Positions 17,189 through 24,232 of a DNA stretch of 32,188 nucleotides are shown in pieces (position 1 is the first letter of the stretch; every line of letters begins with the position of its first letter). This stretch comes from Roseomonas sp. (lineage in GTDB: Bacteria > Pseudomonadota > Alphaproteobacteria > Acetobacterales > Acetobacteraceae). The position numbers and the translations under genes were made by a program. The notes under the pieces were generated by a model. That model saw only the letters and a list, made by a program, of their open reading frames with translations. It was not told the DNA's origin and ran no database searches. The stretch is from positions 1-32,188 of the forward strand of contig JADCEX010000174.1 of NCBI GenBank assembly GCA_020249825.1, given 5' to 3'.

Positions 17189-17988
17189 ACGACAGATCCG
17201 ATATTCTGGTTGAACGACACGGCCAAGTCTGGCTGATTACCATCAATCGGCCAGAGAAAATGAATTCCCTTGATTTCACTGCCAATGATGACTTGCTGGC
17301 AGTCTGGCGCGAATTTGACGCCGATGAGGATGCGCGCGTTGCTGTGGTGACCGGCGCTGGTGATAAGGCCTTCTGCGCGGGCGCGGACCTCAAGACCTAT
17401 ACCATGGCCTTTGCGCGTACACCTGCGCCGGAATTTCGACGGCGCTACACGAATGGTCCCGGATTTGGTGGCATCACACGGGGCATGGAAATCCTGAAGC
17501 CCATCATCGCAGCAGTCAACGGATACGCCATGTCCGGCGGGTTTGAATTGGCACTCGCTTGCGATATTCGATTTTGCTCGCCGAATGCTGAATTTGCCCT
17601 GCAGGATTCGAAATGGGGTTTTCATGCGTGCGATGGCGGGTTGATCCGTCTACCCCAGATTGTTGGCCTTGGGCATGCCATGCATATGATCCTTTCGGGA
17701 GAACGCGTTGGCGCCGAGGAAGCGTATCGGATAGGCCTCGTGAATCGCGTACTGCCGCAATCAGACCTTCTGCCTCATGCGATGGATTATGCGGCGATGC
17801 TGGCGCGTCGCGCACCACTTGCGCACCGCTTGGCAAAGGAAGTGATGCGCCAGGCCGTTGGGATGCCGCTTGAGGAAGCGCTGCGTCTTGAATCGCGCTC
17901 TTTCCATGATCTTGGCCAGACCGAGGACCTTGCGGAGGGAACAGCAGCCTTCCGCGAACGTCGTGATGGAGAATTCAAGGGCCGTTGA
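17185..17988 (+). CDS. Enoyl-CoA hydratase/isomerase family protein
   Basis: A 267-residue crotonase-fold enzyme. The oxyanion-hole segments 'KAFCAGADLK' (61-70) and 'AVNGYAMSGGFELALACDI' (110-128) are clear. The first catalytic glutamate of hydratases is conserved as E121 ('GGFELA'). The second, normally Glu in a 'PE' pair, is aspartate D141 ('ALQDSKWGF'), so hydration versus isomerisation or hydrolysis is uncertain. The ATG at 17185 overlaps the DUF35 stop (ATGA) and is preferred to an upstream in-frame start at 17149 that would lie inside the DUF35 gene. The likely step is between acyl-CoA and 3-hydroxyacyl-CoA in the pathway of this cluster, but no hydroxyacyl-CoA dehydrogenase or acyl-CoA dehydrogenase is in the window. 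Confidence 0.92.
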   Translation: MNDRSDILVERHGQVWLITINRPEKMNSLDFTANDDLLAVWREFDADEDARVAVVTGAGDKAFCAGADLKTYTMAFARTPAPEFRRRYTNGPGFGGITRGMEILKPIIAAVNGYAMSGGFELALACDIRFCSPNAEFALQDSKWGFHACDGGLIRLPQIVGLGHAMHMILSGERVGAEEAYRIGLVNRVLPQSDLLPHAMDYAAMLARRAPLAHRLAKEVMRQAVGMPLEEALRLESRSFHDLGQTEDLAEGTAAFRERRDGEFKGR

Positions 17989-18027
17989 AGGCGGCCAAGG
18001 CAAGCAACAAAAGGAAGGAAACAAAAT

Positions 18028-19182
18028 ATGTTCAAAGCAAGAAGATTGATGGTGGCGGCAGGGGCGATCGCCGCGTTCCTGGCGGCGTCGCCTGTCGCCA
18101 CAAAGGCACAACAGCCAACCGTGCGCGTGGGTGTCATTCAGGGTTTGAGCGGCCCACCCGCAATCGTTGACTTTGGCGAGAGCTATCTTCAGGGGATTCG
18201 CCTTGCCCTGAAAGATTACGAAGCGCGCAATCCGCGCACACGTATCGAGCTGCTGGTCTATGATGATGAAGCCAATCCGCAACGTGCGGTTTCCCTGACA
18301 CAACGCCTGATACAGAATGACAATGTTGCTGCCGTGATCGGTACAGTCAGTAGTGGCAATGTGCTTGCCTTTGCACCCATTTTGCAGCGTGCGCGCATCC
18401 CGCTGGTTGCCGGCCCTTCAATTGCCACCGACATCACGCAGCGCTTTATCAATGAACGGCCCTCCTTCATTTTTCGTTGCTCAATGGTGGAGCAGTTTCA
18501 GATTGATGCCATGCTCGATTGGGGTGTGCGCAACTTCCGGCGTATTGGCCTCCTGCACTCCACGACCGGATACGGGAATTTCGCAGCACGTGAGATCCAG
18601 GAAGGGCTGCGGCGCCGTAATGTGACGCTGGTTGCCACCGAAGCTGCTGCACCTGGGGTCAATGATCTCACCGCACAGATGATTCGTCTGCGCGACGCTG
18701 GTGCTGAATTGGTGCTGAACTTCCACGAAAGCTTCGAACTTCTCTATCGGCCACTCCCAAGGATCAATTATCGGCCGGTCGTCGCAGGAAATTGGGGGCT
18801 TTCATCGCTTAAGGTGCTTGAGATTGTCGGTCGGGAGGCGATCGAAGGCACCGTCATGGGTCAGGCACTTGACCTAAATGATCCAAAAGCGCGCGCCTTC
18901 GACGAAAGGATGCGGGCTGAATATGGTAGCGCCTATCGCTGGCCGGTGGTTGGCGCGCTCGGGTATGATGCTGCTCAGATCATGTTTCGGGCCATTGAAA
19001 GGGTCGGGCGTTCTGATGCGGTTGCGATCCGCGATGCGCTTGAAACTTTAGATGGCGTTGAGGCCATTTCCGCAACGCCGGCGCGCCCCTTCAGCGCTGA
19101 TGATCATGAATGCCTTGACCGCGAGCATGTTTTCCTTGGCGTCTGGCGGAACGGCCAGGTTGTTCGGCTAGAGCAACGCTGA
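18028..19182 (+). CDS. ABC transporter periplasmic binding protein, branched-chain amino acid (LivJ/K) type
   Basis: A 384-residue type I periplasmic binding protein. It has a basic N-terminus, hydrophobic core and 'ATKAQQ' cleavage region at about residues 25-30, then the family start 'VRVGVIQGLSGPPAIVDFGE'. Further marks are 'LLVYDDEANPQRAVSLTQRL', 'AVIGTVSSGNVLAFAPI' and a C-lobe 'ALGYDAAQIMFRAIERVG'. Such proteins bind leucine-type amino acids or, commonly next to CoA ligases, aromatic or aliphatic carboxylates and amides. GGAAGGAAAC lies just upstream of the ATG. It is 39 bp after the enoyl-CoA hydratase, placing transporter and enzymes in one probable operon. Confidence 0.93.
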   Translation: MFKARRLMVAAGAIAAFLAASPVATKAQQPTVRVGVIQGLSGPPAIVDFGESYLQGIRLALKDYEARNPRTRIELLVYDDEANPQRAVSLTQRLIQNDNVAAVIGTVSSGNVLAFAPILQRARIPLVAGPSIATDITQRFINERPSFIFRCSMVEQFQIDAMLDWGVRNFRRIGLLHSTTGYGNFAAREIQEGLRRRNVTLVATEAAAPGVNDLTAQMIRLRDAGAELVLNFHESFELLYRPLPRINYRPVVAGNWGLSSLKVLEIVGREAIEGTVMGQALDLNDPKARAFDERMRAEYGSAYRWPVVGALGYDAAQIMFRAIERVGRSDAVAIRDALETLDGVEAISATPARPFSADDHECLDREHVFLGVWRNGQVVRLEQR

Positions 19183-19218
19183 GGCGACGCCGCGTGAGGC
19201 ATCGCGCAGACGGAAACG

Positions 19219-19235
19219 CATCCAGCACCTGGATG
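19219..19235 (+). terminator. Strong short hairpin between binding-protein and LivH genes
   Basis: CATCCAG and CTGGATG form a perfect 7-bp stem with a CAC loop, 37 bp after the binding-protein stop. There is no T-tract, so it is more likely a 3'-stabilising or attenuating hairpin that raises binding-protein mRNA over permease mRNA than a true terminator. It lies in an otherwise featureless 161-bp gap. Confidence 0.45.
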
Positions 19236-19343
19236 ACTGATGTCGGCGCGCGCCATCTGCACTGCCCCATTGGCTTGCCCAAAGAAGAATAGCCGGGTGC
19301 TTCAGCCTGGTTGGAAAAGACTTCAGCGAAGGACCATCGGGGA

Positions 19344-20246
19344 ATGACCCTGACGAATTTCATCCAGCTGCTTGTGACCGGCATGGCCATGGGCGCCATT
19401 TATACGCTGACGGCAAAGGGGCTCTTTATCGCTCACCTCACCACCAATCGGGTGAATTTCGGCCAGGGCGATTTTCTGATGGCAGCTTCCTTTCTGTCAC
19501 TTGCTGCGATTGGTGCCGGGCTTCCCCTGCCGGTTGCCATTGTGGCTGTTGTCATTGTCTTGTCCTTGATGGGCTGGGGCCTTGAGCGCTTCGCGGTGCG
19601 CCCGCTGGATCGTTTTGGTGCCGGCCGCGCCGGTGGTGCCTTAGCCTGGATTCTTACAACCGCGGGTGTGGCGCTTATTCTGCAGAATACCGTCGAACTC
19701 ATTTGGGGGAAATCTTCCCAATACTCGCCACCCTTGTTTTCTGATCGTCGCGATAACGTGATTATGATTGGGCAGATCGGTTTCTTTCTCGAGGAGTTGT
19801 TGATTATCCTTGCTGCCCTCGCGGCGGTCGGTGGTTTTTGGTGGGCATTGTTCAGGACCCGCTGGGGACGCGATGTCTACACAGTGGCTTTTAATCCGGA
19901 TGCCGCCGCCCTGTTCGGCATCGATGTACGTCGCACCGTGACATCGGTCTGGGTAATCGCTGCCATATTGGCGGCCATTTCTGGAATTCTGGTTGGGCCG
20001 CTTGTCACGGTTCATCCTCATATGGGACTGATTTTCACCATCAAGGCGCTTGCGGTCGCCTCACTTGGCGGCTTTGCCAATCCCCTTGGTATTCTTGTCG
20101 GCGGCATACTTTTTGGCGTCGCGGAAGCACTGGCCAATTATTGGGACTCAAAATACGGCGATCTCTATCCGCTTCTATTTGTCATGGCGATGCTGGTGCT
20201 CAAGCCAAGTGGTATCTTCGGCGAATCAAAGGCAGATGTCCGATGA
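19344..20246 (+). CDS. livH: LivH-type ABC transporter permease
   Basis: A 300-residue inner-membrane subunit with about eight hydrophobic helices. The family motifs are 'TGMAMGAIYTLTAKGLFI' near the N-terminus, 'NFGQGDFLMAASF', and the EAA-like cytoplasmic loop region 'AFNPDAAALFGIDVRRTV', then 'VASLGGFANPLGILVGGILF'. It pairs with the permease half of the next gene. The ATG at 19344 is preferred to the TTG at 19311, because the family N-terminus begins directly after it and a GAAGGA lies 10 nt upstream. Its stop overlaps the next ATG (ATGA). The role is uptake of the ligand carried by the upstream binding protein. Confidence 0.93.
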   Translation: MTLTNFIQLLVTGMAMGAIYTLTAKGLFIAHLTTNRVNFGQGDFLMAASFLSLAAIGAGLPLPVAIVAVVIVLSLMGWGLERFAVRPLDRFGAGRAGGALAWILTTAGVALILQNTVELIWGKSSQYSPPLFSDRRDNVIMIGQIGFFLEELLIILAALAAVGGFWWALFRTRWGRDVYTVAFNPDAAALFGIDVRRTVTSVWVIAAILAAISGILVGPLVTVHPHMGLIFTIKALAVASLGGFANPLGILVGGILFGVAEALANYWDSKYGDLYPLLFVMAMLVLKPSGIFGESKADVR

Positions 20247-22069
20247 GCGCACAAAACCCTCGCCGTCTGGCGCCTCTTGGCTGGCTACTCGCAATAATTC
20301 TAGTGGCGGCATGGCCATCTCTCGCCCCCAACCCATTTTTTGTACATCTCGGGCAAACCTTCGCCTATACGGCTATCGCGGTCATTGGCTTGAATATTCT
20401 GCTCGGGCTTTCCGGACAGATGTCGCTTGGCCAAGCAGGATTTTACGCCATCGGTGCCTATGGTTCAGCGATTACGGCCACCAGCTTTGGATGGCCGCTC
20501 TGGCTTTCCATGCCTTTTGGTCTGCTGGCCGCTGGTCTGGTGGGCGTTTTGCTCGGTCTCGTGGCATTGCGTACACGCGGCCTTTACCTTGCGATGGCGA
20601 CACTTGCTTTCGGCTTCATCGTGGAAATCTGGGCACAACGTGCCGTGGATCTCACAGGCGGCACCATGGGGCTTTTTGGTGTACCTCAGCTGGATTTCGG
20701 CGATTTTCGTAATGCCGCCGCCTATACCTTTTGGATTTGCGCAGCGGCACTGCTGCTGGTCCAACTCGGCAGCGATTGGGTTTTTTCTTCCGGTACCGGC
20801 CGTAAGCTACGGGCCATCAAGGAATCGGAGAGTTTCGCGCAGACAGTTGGCCTTAATGTATCGCTCTGGCGCACGGCGGTATTCACCGCAAGCGCGTTAC
20901 TGGCTGGATTGGCGGGCATATTGTTTGCGCATCAATCGGGCTTTGTTTCCTCTGACGCGTTTTCGATCCGCCTTTCCATAGCGCTGCTGATTGCGGCAGT
21001 GATTGGCGGCCTTGGTGACACCCGCGGTCCGCTTCTTGGCACTGCAATTTTGGTCGCCATCGCCGAAGTCATTGCGGGCTTTCATACTATCGGACTCATC
21101 ATTTATGGCGGCATCCTGCTTGCTGTCTTGCTGCTGGTGCCAGAAGGAGCGGTTGGAATGTTGCGTGCGGCCATAAGGCCGATGCGTCGCGCTGCCCATT
21201 CCAGCCCGATAGCCGAGGCCGGCATGCCCCAAGCCGTGGCAACGCGGCCTCCGCCACCTGGTACACGCCGAGGCGGTTCGCTTGAAGTTGTCGGTCTGTC
21301 GAAATCCTATGCAGGTGTCGTCGCGCTACGTGATGTGTCCTTTTCGGTCGCGCCGGGCACTATTCATGCCCTGATCGGCCCCAATGGTGCAGGCAAATCT
21401 ACCCTGATAAATTGTGTAGCGGGTCTTTATCGCGCGGATATGGGTTCAGTCCACCTTGGACAGAACGAGGTAACAAGCCTTTCCGCCCATCAACGTGCGC
21501 GGCTTGGTCTGGCCCGCAGCTTTCAAAATCTTCAATTGATCAGCGGGCTCACGGTGATTGAAAATGTGATGCTTGGCCTTCGGCCGCAGGCTGGCGAAGG
21601 TGGTATCCGTGCCATGATGCGATGGGTTGCCGGACTGCCTCATGAGGAGCAGGAGCGCGCTCGTGCGCTTGCGGTGCTTGATGCGCTTGCCATCGCGCAT
21701 CTTGCTGATCGCACCCCGGCTGAACTGCCCTACGGGCATAGAAAACTAGTTGAATTGGCACGGGCGCTTGCGCAGGACCCGTTGGTGATGCTGCTTGATG
21801 AACCTGTTGCCGGCCTCAATCCGCTGGAAGCACAGCAGATTGCCACAGCGCTGCGACGGCTGCGCGATTCGGGAAAGACCATCCTGCTGGTTGAGCACAA
21901 TATGGAATTCGTCATGGGCTTGAGCGATAGGGTAACCGTTCTCGATCATGGTGTTGTGATTGCCGATGATACGCCTTTGGCCGTCCAGGGGGACAAGAAG
22001 GTAATCGCAGCCTATTTGGGCGTTGAGGATACTGAAGCCCCCAATTCCGAAAAGGCGACAGCGCCGTGA
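20243..22069 (+). CDS. Fused LivM permease-LivG ATPase of a branched-chain-type ABC transporter
   Basis: A 608-residue fusion. Residues 1-310 are a LivM-type permease: hydrophobic helices, 'GLNILLGLSGQMSLGQAGFY' at 49-68, and 'AVIGGLGDTRGPLLGTAIL' at 252-270. A proline-rich linker spans about 320-345. Residues 347-595 are a LivG-type ATPase: Walker A 'GPNGAGKST' (379-387), signature 'LPYGHRKLVELARAL' (495-509), Walker B 'VMLLDE' (515-520) and switch histidine H552. The single frame is continuous, and both halves are full length, so this is a real fusion. The ATG at 20243 overlaps the livH stop. The last base pairs overlap the livF GTG. Confidence 0.95.
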   Translation: MSAQNPRRLAPLGWLLAIILVAAWPSLAPNPFFVHLGQTFAYTAIAVIGLNILLGLSGQMSLGQAGFYAIGAYGSAITATSFGWPLWLSMPFGLLAAGLVGVLLGLVALRTRGLYLAMATLAFGFIVEIWAQRAVDLTGGTMGLFGVPQLDFGDFRNAAAYTFWICAAALLLVQLGSDWVFSSGTGRKLRAIKESESFAQTVGLNVSLWRTAVFTASALLAGLAGILFAHQSGFVSSDAFSIRLSIALLIAAVIGGLGDTRGPLLGTAILVAIAEVIAGFHTIGLIIYGGILLAVLLLVPEGAVGMLRAAIRPMRRAAHSSPIAEAGMPQAVATRPPPPGTRRGGSLEVVGLSKSYAGVVALRDVSFSVAPGTIHALIGPNGAGKSTLINCVAGLYRADMGSVHLGQNEVTSLSAHQRARLGLARSFQNLQLISGLTVIENVMLGLRPQAGEGGIRAMMRWVAGLPHEEQERARALAVLDALAIAHLADRTPAELPYGHRKLVELARALAQDPLVMLLDEPVAGLNPLEAQQIATALRRLRDSGKTILLVEHNMEFVMGLSDRVTVLDHGVVIADDTPLAVQGDKKVIAAYLGVEDTEAPNSEKATAP

Positions 22070-22773
22070 TCGCGGTAGAGGCAGTTTCAGCGCGCATCGG
22101 CGCGGTTGAAGTCTTGAAGGATATATCCTTCAGCGTTGCGCCAGGCGCCTTGTTGGCCGTGCTCGGCGCCAATGGTGCTGGTAAGACAAGCCTGTTGCGT
22201 GCCGTTTCAAACCTTCTGCCCCGCAGTGGCGGCCGCGTTGCTTATGATGGGCAAGATACCTTGGGCATTGCACCACATATTCTGGCGCGTAAGGGTCTTG
22301 TCCATGTGCCACAGGGACGACAGATCGTTCCGATGCTGAGTGTATTGGACAATCTCCTCCTGGGTGCGGCGCATCTGCCACAAAACGATCCTGATGCGAT
22401 CCGAAAAAGCCTGGAGGACGAATTCACGCGCTTCCCGGTATTGCGCGAAAGGCAAAGTATCCCTGGCGGCTCCCTTTCAGGGGGTGAGCAGCAAATGCTT
22501 GCGGTATCGCGTGCTTTGATGATGCGCCCAAAGGTGCTGATGCTGGATGAACCATCCCTTGGCCTGGCACCACAGATTGCGCGCGCCATTTTGCGTGCAT
22601 TGCGAGACCTTACCCAGCAAGGGGTTGCGATTGTATTGGTCGAACAGATGGCGCTTGGGGCACTCAGGATTGCAGATTACGGCCTTGTGTTGCGCAATGG
22701 GCAGATAGCCCTTCAAGGGTCAGCGACCCAACTCTTGAACGACAAGGGACTTGTAGAGAGCTATCTCGGTTAG
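22066..22773 (+). CDS. livF: LivF-type ABC transporter ATP-binding protein
   Basis: A 235-residue cytoplasmic ATPase, the usual length for LivF. Walker A 'GANGAGKTS' is at residues 34-42, Q-loop region 'HVPQGRQIVPMLSVLDNL' at 80-97, signature 'LSGGEQQ' at 137-143 and Walker B 'VLMLDE' at 157-162. It starts with GTG overlapping the previous stop (GTGA). It should heterodimerise with the LivG half of the fused subunit to energise uptake. It is the last gene of the 14155-22773 cluster. A 270-bp gap follows before the lyase gene, with repeats but no clear terminator. Confidence 0.95.
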   Translation: MIAVEAVSARIGAVEVLKDISFSVAPGALLAVLGANGAGKTSLLRAVSNLLPRSGGRVAYDGQDTLGIAPHILARKGLVHVPQGRQIVPMLSVLDNLLLGAAHLPQNDPDAIRKSLEDEFTRFPVLRERQSIPGGSLSGGEQQMLAVSRALMMRPKVLMLDEPSLGLAPQIARAILRALRDLTQQGVAIVLVEQMALGALRIADYGLVLRNGQIALQGSATQLLNDKGLVESYLG

Positions 22774-22923
22774 TCCCTTGGTTGTTTGCCCCGCAATCCC
22801 GGTATTGTTCGAGCGGTTCTCGATTGCGCTGAAGCGAGCCCACCGGTCCTGACTGAGCCCTAACATCCCAGCCCGCAATCAGTATGGCGCCACCCCAAGG
22901 CAAGAATCTGGCGTCATCCTCAA

Positions 22924-22978
22924 TGGAAGATCAGCGCTTCCAACGACTGGTTTCCGTTGAAATGCTGACATCATTTCA
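22924..22978. promoter_or_regulatory. Two inverted repeats upstream of the lyase gene (candidate operators)
   Basis: TGGAAG-N7-CTTCCA (22924-22942) and TGAAATG-N7-CATTTCA (22958-22978) are both perfect inverted repeats with 7-nt spacers. Their centres are about 35 bp apart and they share a TGrAA...TTyCA outline. The second overlaps the -35 box of a candidate promoter. This is the layout expected for a dimeric repressor or activator binding twice. No regulator gene is in the window and no known consensus was recognised. Confidence 0.42.
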
Positions 22979-22986
22979 GATAGGAT
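22957..22986 (+). promoter_or_regulatory. Putative promoter for the lyase/leuCD unit
   Basis: TTGAAA (22957-22962) and TAGGAT (22981-22986) are separated by 18 bp. They lie about 58 bp before the chosen ATG of the isocitrate-lyase-family gene. The -35 overlaps an inverted repeat, and the -10 overlaps a direct repeat, which would suit tight control. Confidence 0.4.
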
Positions 22987-23020
22987 GTTTTTGATCATGG
23001 ACCCGCCATGTTCTTGATCA
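22985..23020 (+). repeat. 13-bp direct repeat, 23-bp period, in the lyase leader
   Basis: ATGTTTTTGATCA (22985-22997) recurs as ATGTTCTTGATCA (23008-23020), 12 of 13 bases identical, each ending in the palindrome TGATCA. The copies straddle the expected transcription start and lie just before the ribosome-binding site (AGGGAGA). They are most likely regulatory half-sites. The first ATG of copy two is in frame with the lyase but is not the preferred start. Confidence 0.45.
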
Positions 23021-23043
23021 CCACCAAAAGGGAGAAAACAACC

Positions 23044-24009
23044 ATGCGCCTCGGCCAGCCTTATCCCACACGCCCGACAACCCGGCTTCGTACATTGATA
23101 CGCGAAGCCGCACCACTCATCATTCCGGGTTGCTTCAATGCCATGTCAGCACGCGTGCTTGAACAGGCCGGTTTTGAGGCTGTCTATATGTCCGGCTACG
23201 GATCATCGCTCTCCGTTACTGGCCTGCCTGATGCCGGACTGATGACCTTGACGGAGATGTCGGAAAATGCGCGTCGCATCGCCGCCGCTGTTTCGGTTCC
23301 CGTCATTGCGGATGCCGATACCGGCTTCGGCAATGCAATCAATGTTGTCCGCACGGTGGAGGAGTATTGCCGTGCTGGTGTCGCTGGCATGCATCTTGAA
23401 GATCAGGTAGCGCCCAAACGTTGCGGGCATGTGGCTGGACGCGAGGTCATTGCGCGTGAGGAAGCCGTTCTAAAAATCCGTGCTGCCGCAAAGACGCGTG
23501 ACGCGATGGAGCCGGACTTTGTGCTGATAGCGCGCACCGACAGTCGCGGTGCCCATGGCGGCTCCCTTGATGAGGCGATCTGGCGTGCCAATGCTTTCCT
23601 AGACGCTGGCGCGGATCTTGCCTTCGTTGAAGGTCCGAAGGACATGGCGGAGGTCGAGTGGATTTGCCAGGAGGTAAAGGGGCCTGTCTTCTATAACATG
23701 ACCGGCATTTCCCCCCGCATGGACCGTGAAACCATGGCGCGGCTTGGCATCAAGATCACCATTCTACCAGGCGCCATCATGCGCGCAGCCTTACTCGCGA
23801 TGCATGACCTCGCTTCTGCCCTGCGTGAGAAAGGCCCCATGGCGGAGTCCGAACTTGACGCTCGCTCCAAGGGGCACCCATTGGGCAATACCCATGTCTT
23901 TGCCGGCTTCGATCGCATTCGCGCCATGGAAGAAAGTTTCCTGCCCGCAGAAAGTGCAAAAAAATATGATGGTACGCTGGGCCATATGCCGCGCGCCGCG
24001 GCTGAGTGA
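23044..24009 (+). CDS. Isocitrate lyase/PEP mutase-superfamily lyase (2-methylisocitrate or dimethylmalate lyase type)
   Basis: A 321-residue TIM-barrel enzyme. The Mg-site 'ADADTGFGN' (D90, D92), 'HLEDQ' (E119, D120) and the lyase loop 'KRCGH' with catalytic C127 (125-129) are all present. The Cys in the loop marks carbon-carbon lyases such as methylisocitrate and 2,3-dimethylmalate lyases. PEP mutases and phosphonopyruvate hydrolases lack it. The expected reaction is retro-Claisen cleavage of a substituted malate or isocitrate into pyruvate or glyoxylate plus a second acid. The ATG at 23044 follows GGGAGA by 8 nt; an earlier in-frame ATG at 23008 lacks a site. Its neighbours are LeuC/LeuD-type hydro-lyase genes. 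Confidence 0.9.
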   Translation: MRLGQPYPTRPTTRLRTLIREAAPLIIPGCFNAMSARVLEQAGFEAVYMSGYGSSLSVTGLPDAGLMTLTEMSENARRIAAAVSVPVIADADTGFGNAINVVRTVEEYCRAGVAGMHLEDQVAPKRCGHVAGREVIAREEAVLKIRAAAKTRDAMEPDFVLIARTDSRGAHGGSLDEAIWRANAFLDAGADLAFVEGPKDMAEVEWICQEVKGPVFYNMTGISPRMDRETMARLGIKITILPGAIMRAALLAMHDLASALREKGPMAESELDARSKGHPLGNTHVFAGFDRIRAMEESFLPAESAKKYDGTLGHMPRAAAE

Positions 24010-24024
24010 CCTGCAAGAATTCTT

Positions 24025-24107
24025 GACTCTCCCGCCAAGCCCTGATTACGCTTTTCAAAACGAAAAGTGATAGTGGAAACAGAGTGGCGGGAAAGCGACC
24101 GAGAGTC
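24025..24107 (+). repeat. Nested inverted repeats forming a long potential stem-loop
   Basis: From outside in: GACTCTC (24025-24031) pairs with GAGAGTC (24101-24107). TCCCGCCA (24030-24037) pairs with TGGCGGGA (24085-24092). CGCTTTTC (24049-24056) pairs with GAAAAGTG (24062-24069) with one G-U and a five-base loop. The two inner pairs share almost the same centre (24059-24061), which is hard to explain by chance. The first two stems overlap by two bases, so they compete at the edge. Confidence 0.42.
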
Positions 24108-24125
24108 TTTGTGGATGATGGGCAT

Positions 24126-24179
24126 TTGGTTAAGGTAGGCCTGGGCAGCTTGCCCGGGTTTGCCCCTGCCCTCAACCAA
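24126..24179 (+). terminator. Second stem-loop, terminator/attenuator-like, before leuC-like gene
   Basis: TTGGTT (24126-24131) pairs with AACCAA (24174-24179). Inside, CCTGGGCA (24140-24147) and TGCCCGGG (24151-24158) form an 8-bp GC-rich stem with a three-base loop, followed by TTT. The inner hairpin looks like an intrinsic terminator with a short T-tract, 75 bp before the leuC-like ATG. It could end the lyase message or act as an attenuator of leuCD. Confidence 0.4.
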
Positions 24180-24232
24180 CACTCTGGCGCGATGCTGTCA
24201 CATAACAGACTTCCAGGGGGGACTCCTGCGCC

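Larger units (their letters stand above)
24010..24232 (+). promoter_or_regulatory. Repeat-rich leader upstream of leuC-like gene
   Basis: This 223-bp gap contains a 12-bp perfect palindrome CAAGAATTCTTG (24014-24025). Two long potential stem-loops follow (24025-24107 and 24126-24179, listed separately), and then a G-rich ribosome-binding site before the leuC-like ATG. The density of nested complementary segments is well above what the other gaps of this window show. A structured mRNA leader, an attenuator or an operator array is possible. No known riboswitch class was recognised. Confidence 0.4.

Noticed and set aside
20141-20242. Upstream start for the LivM-LivG fusion
   Set aside because: It would lie deep inside livH; the ATGA overlap at 20243 and the family N-terminus fit better.
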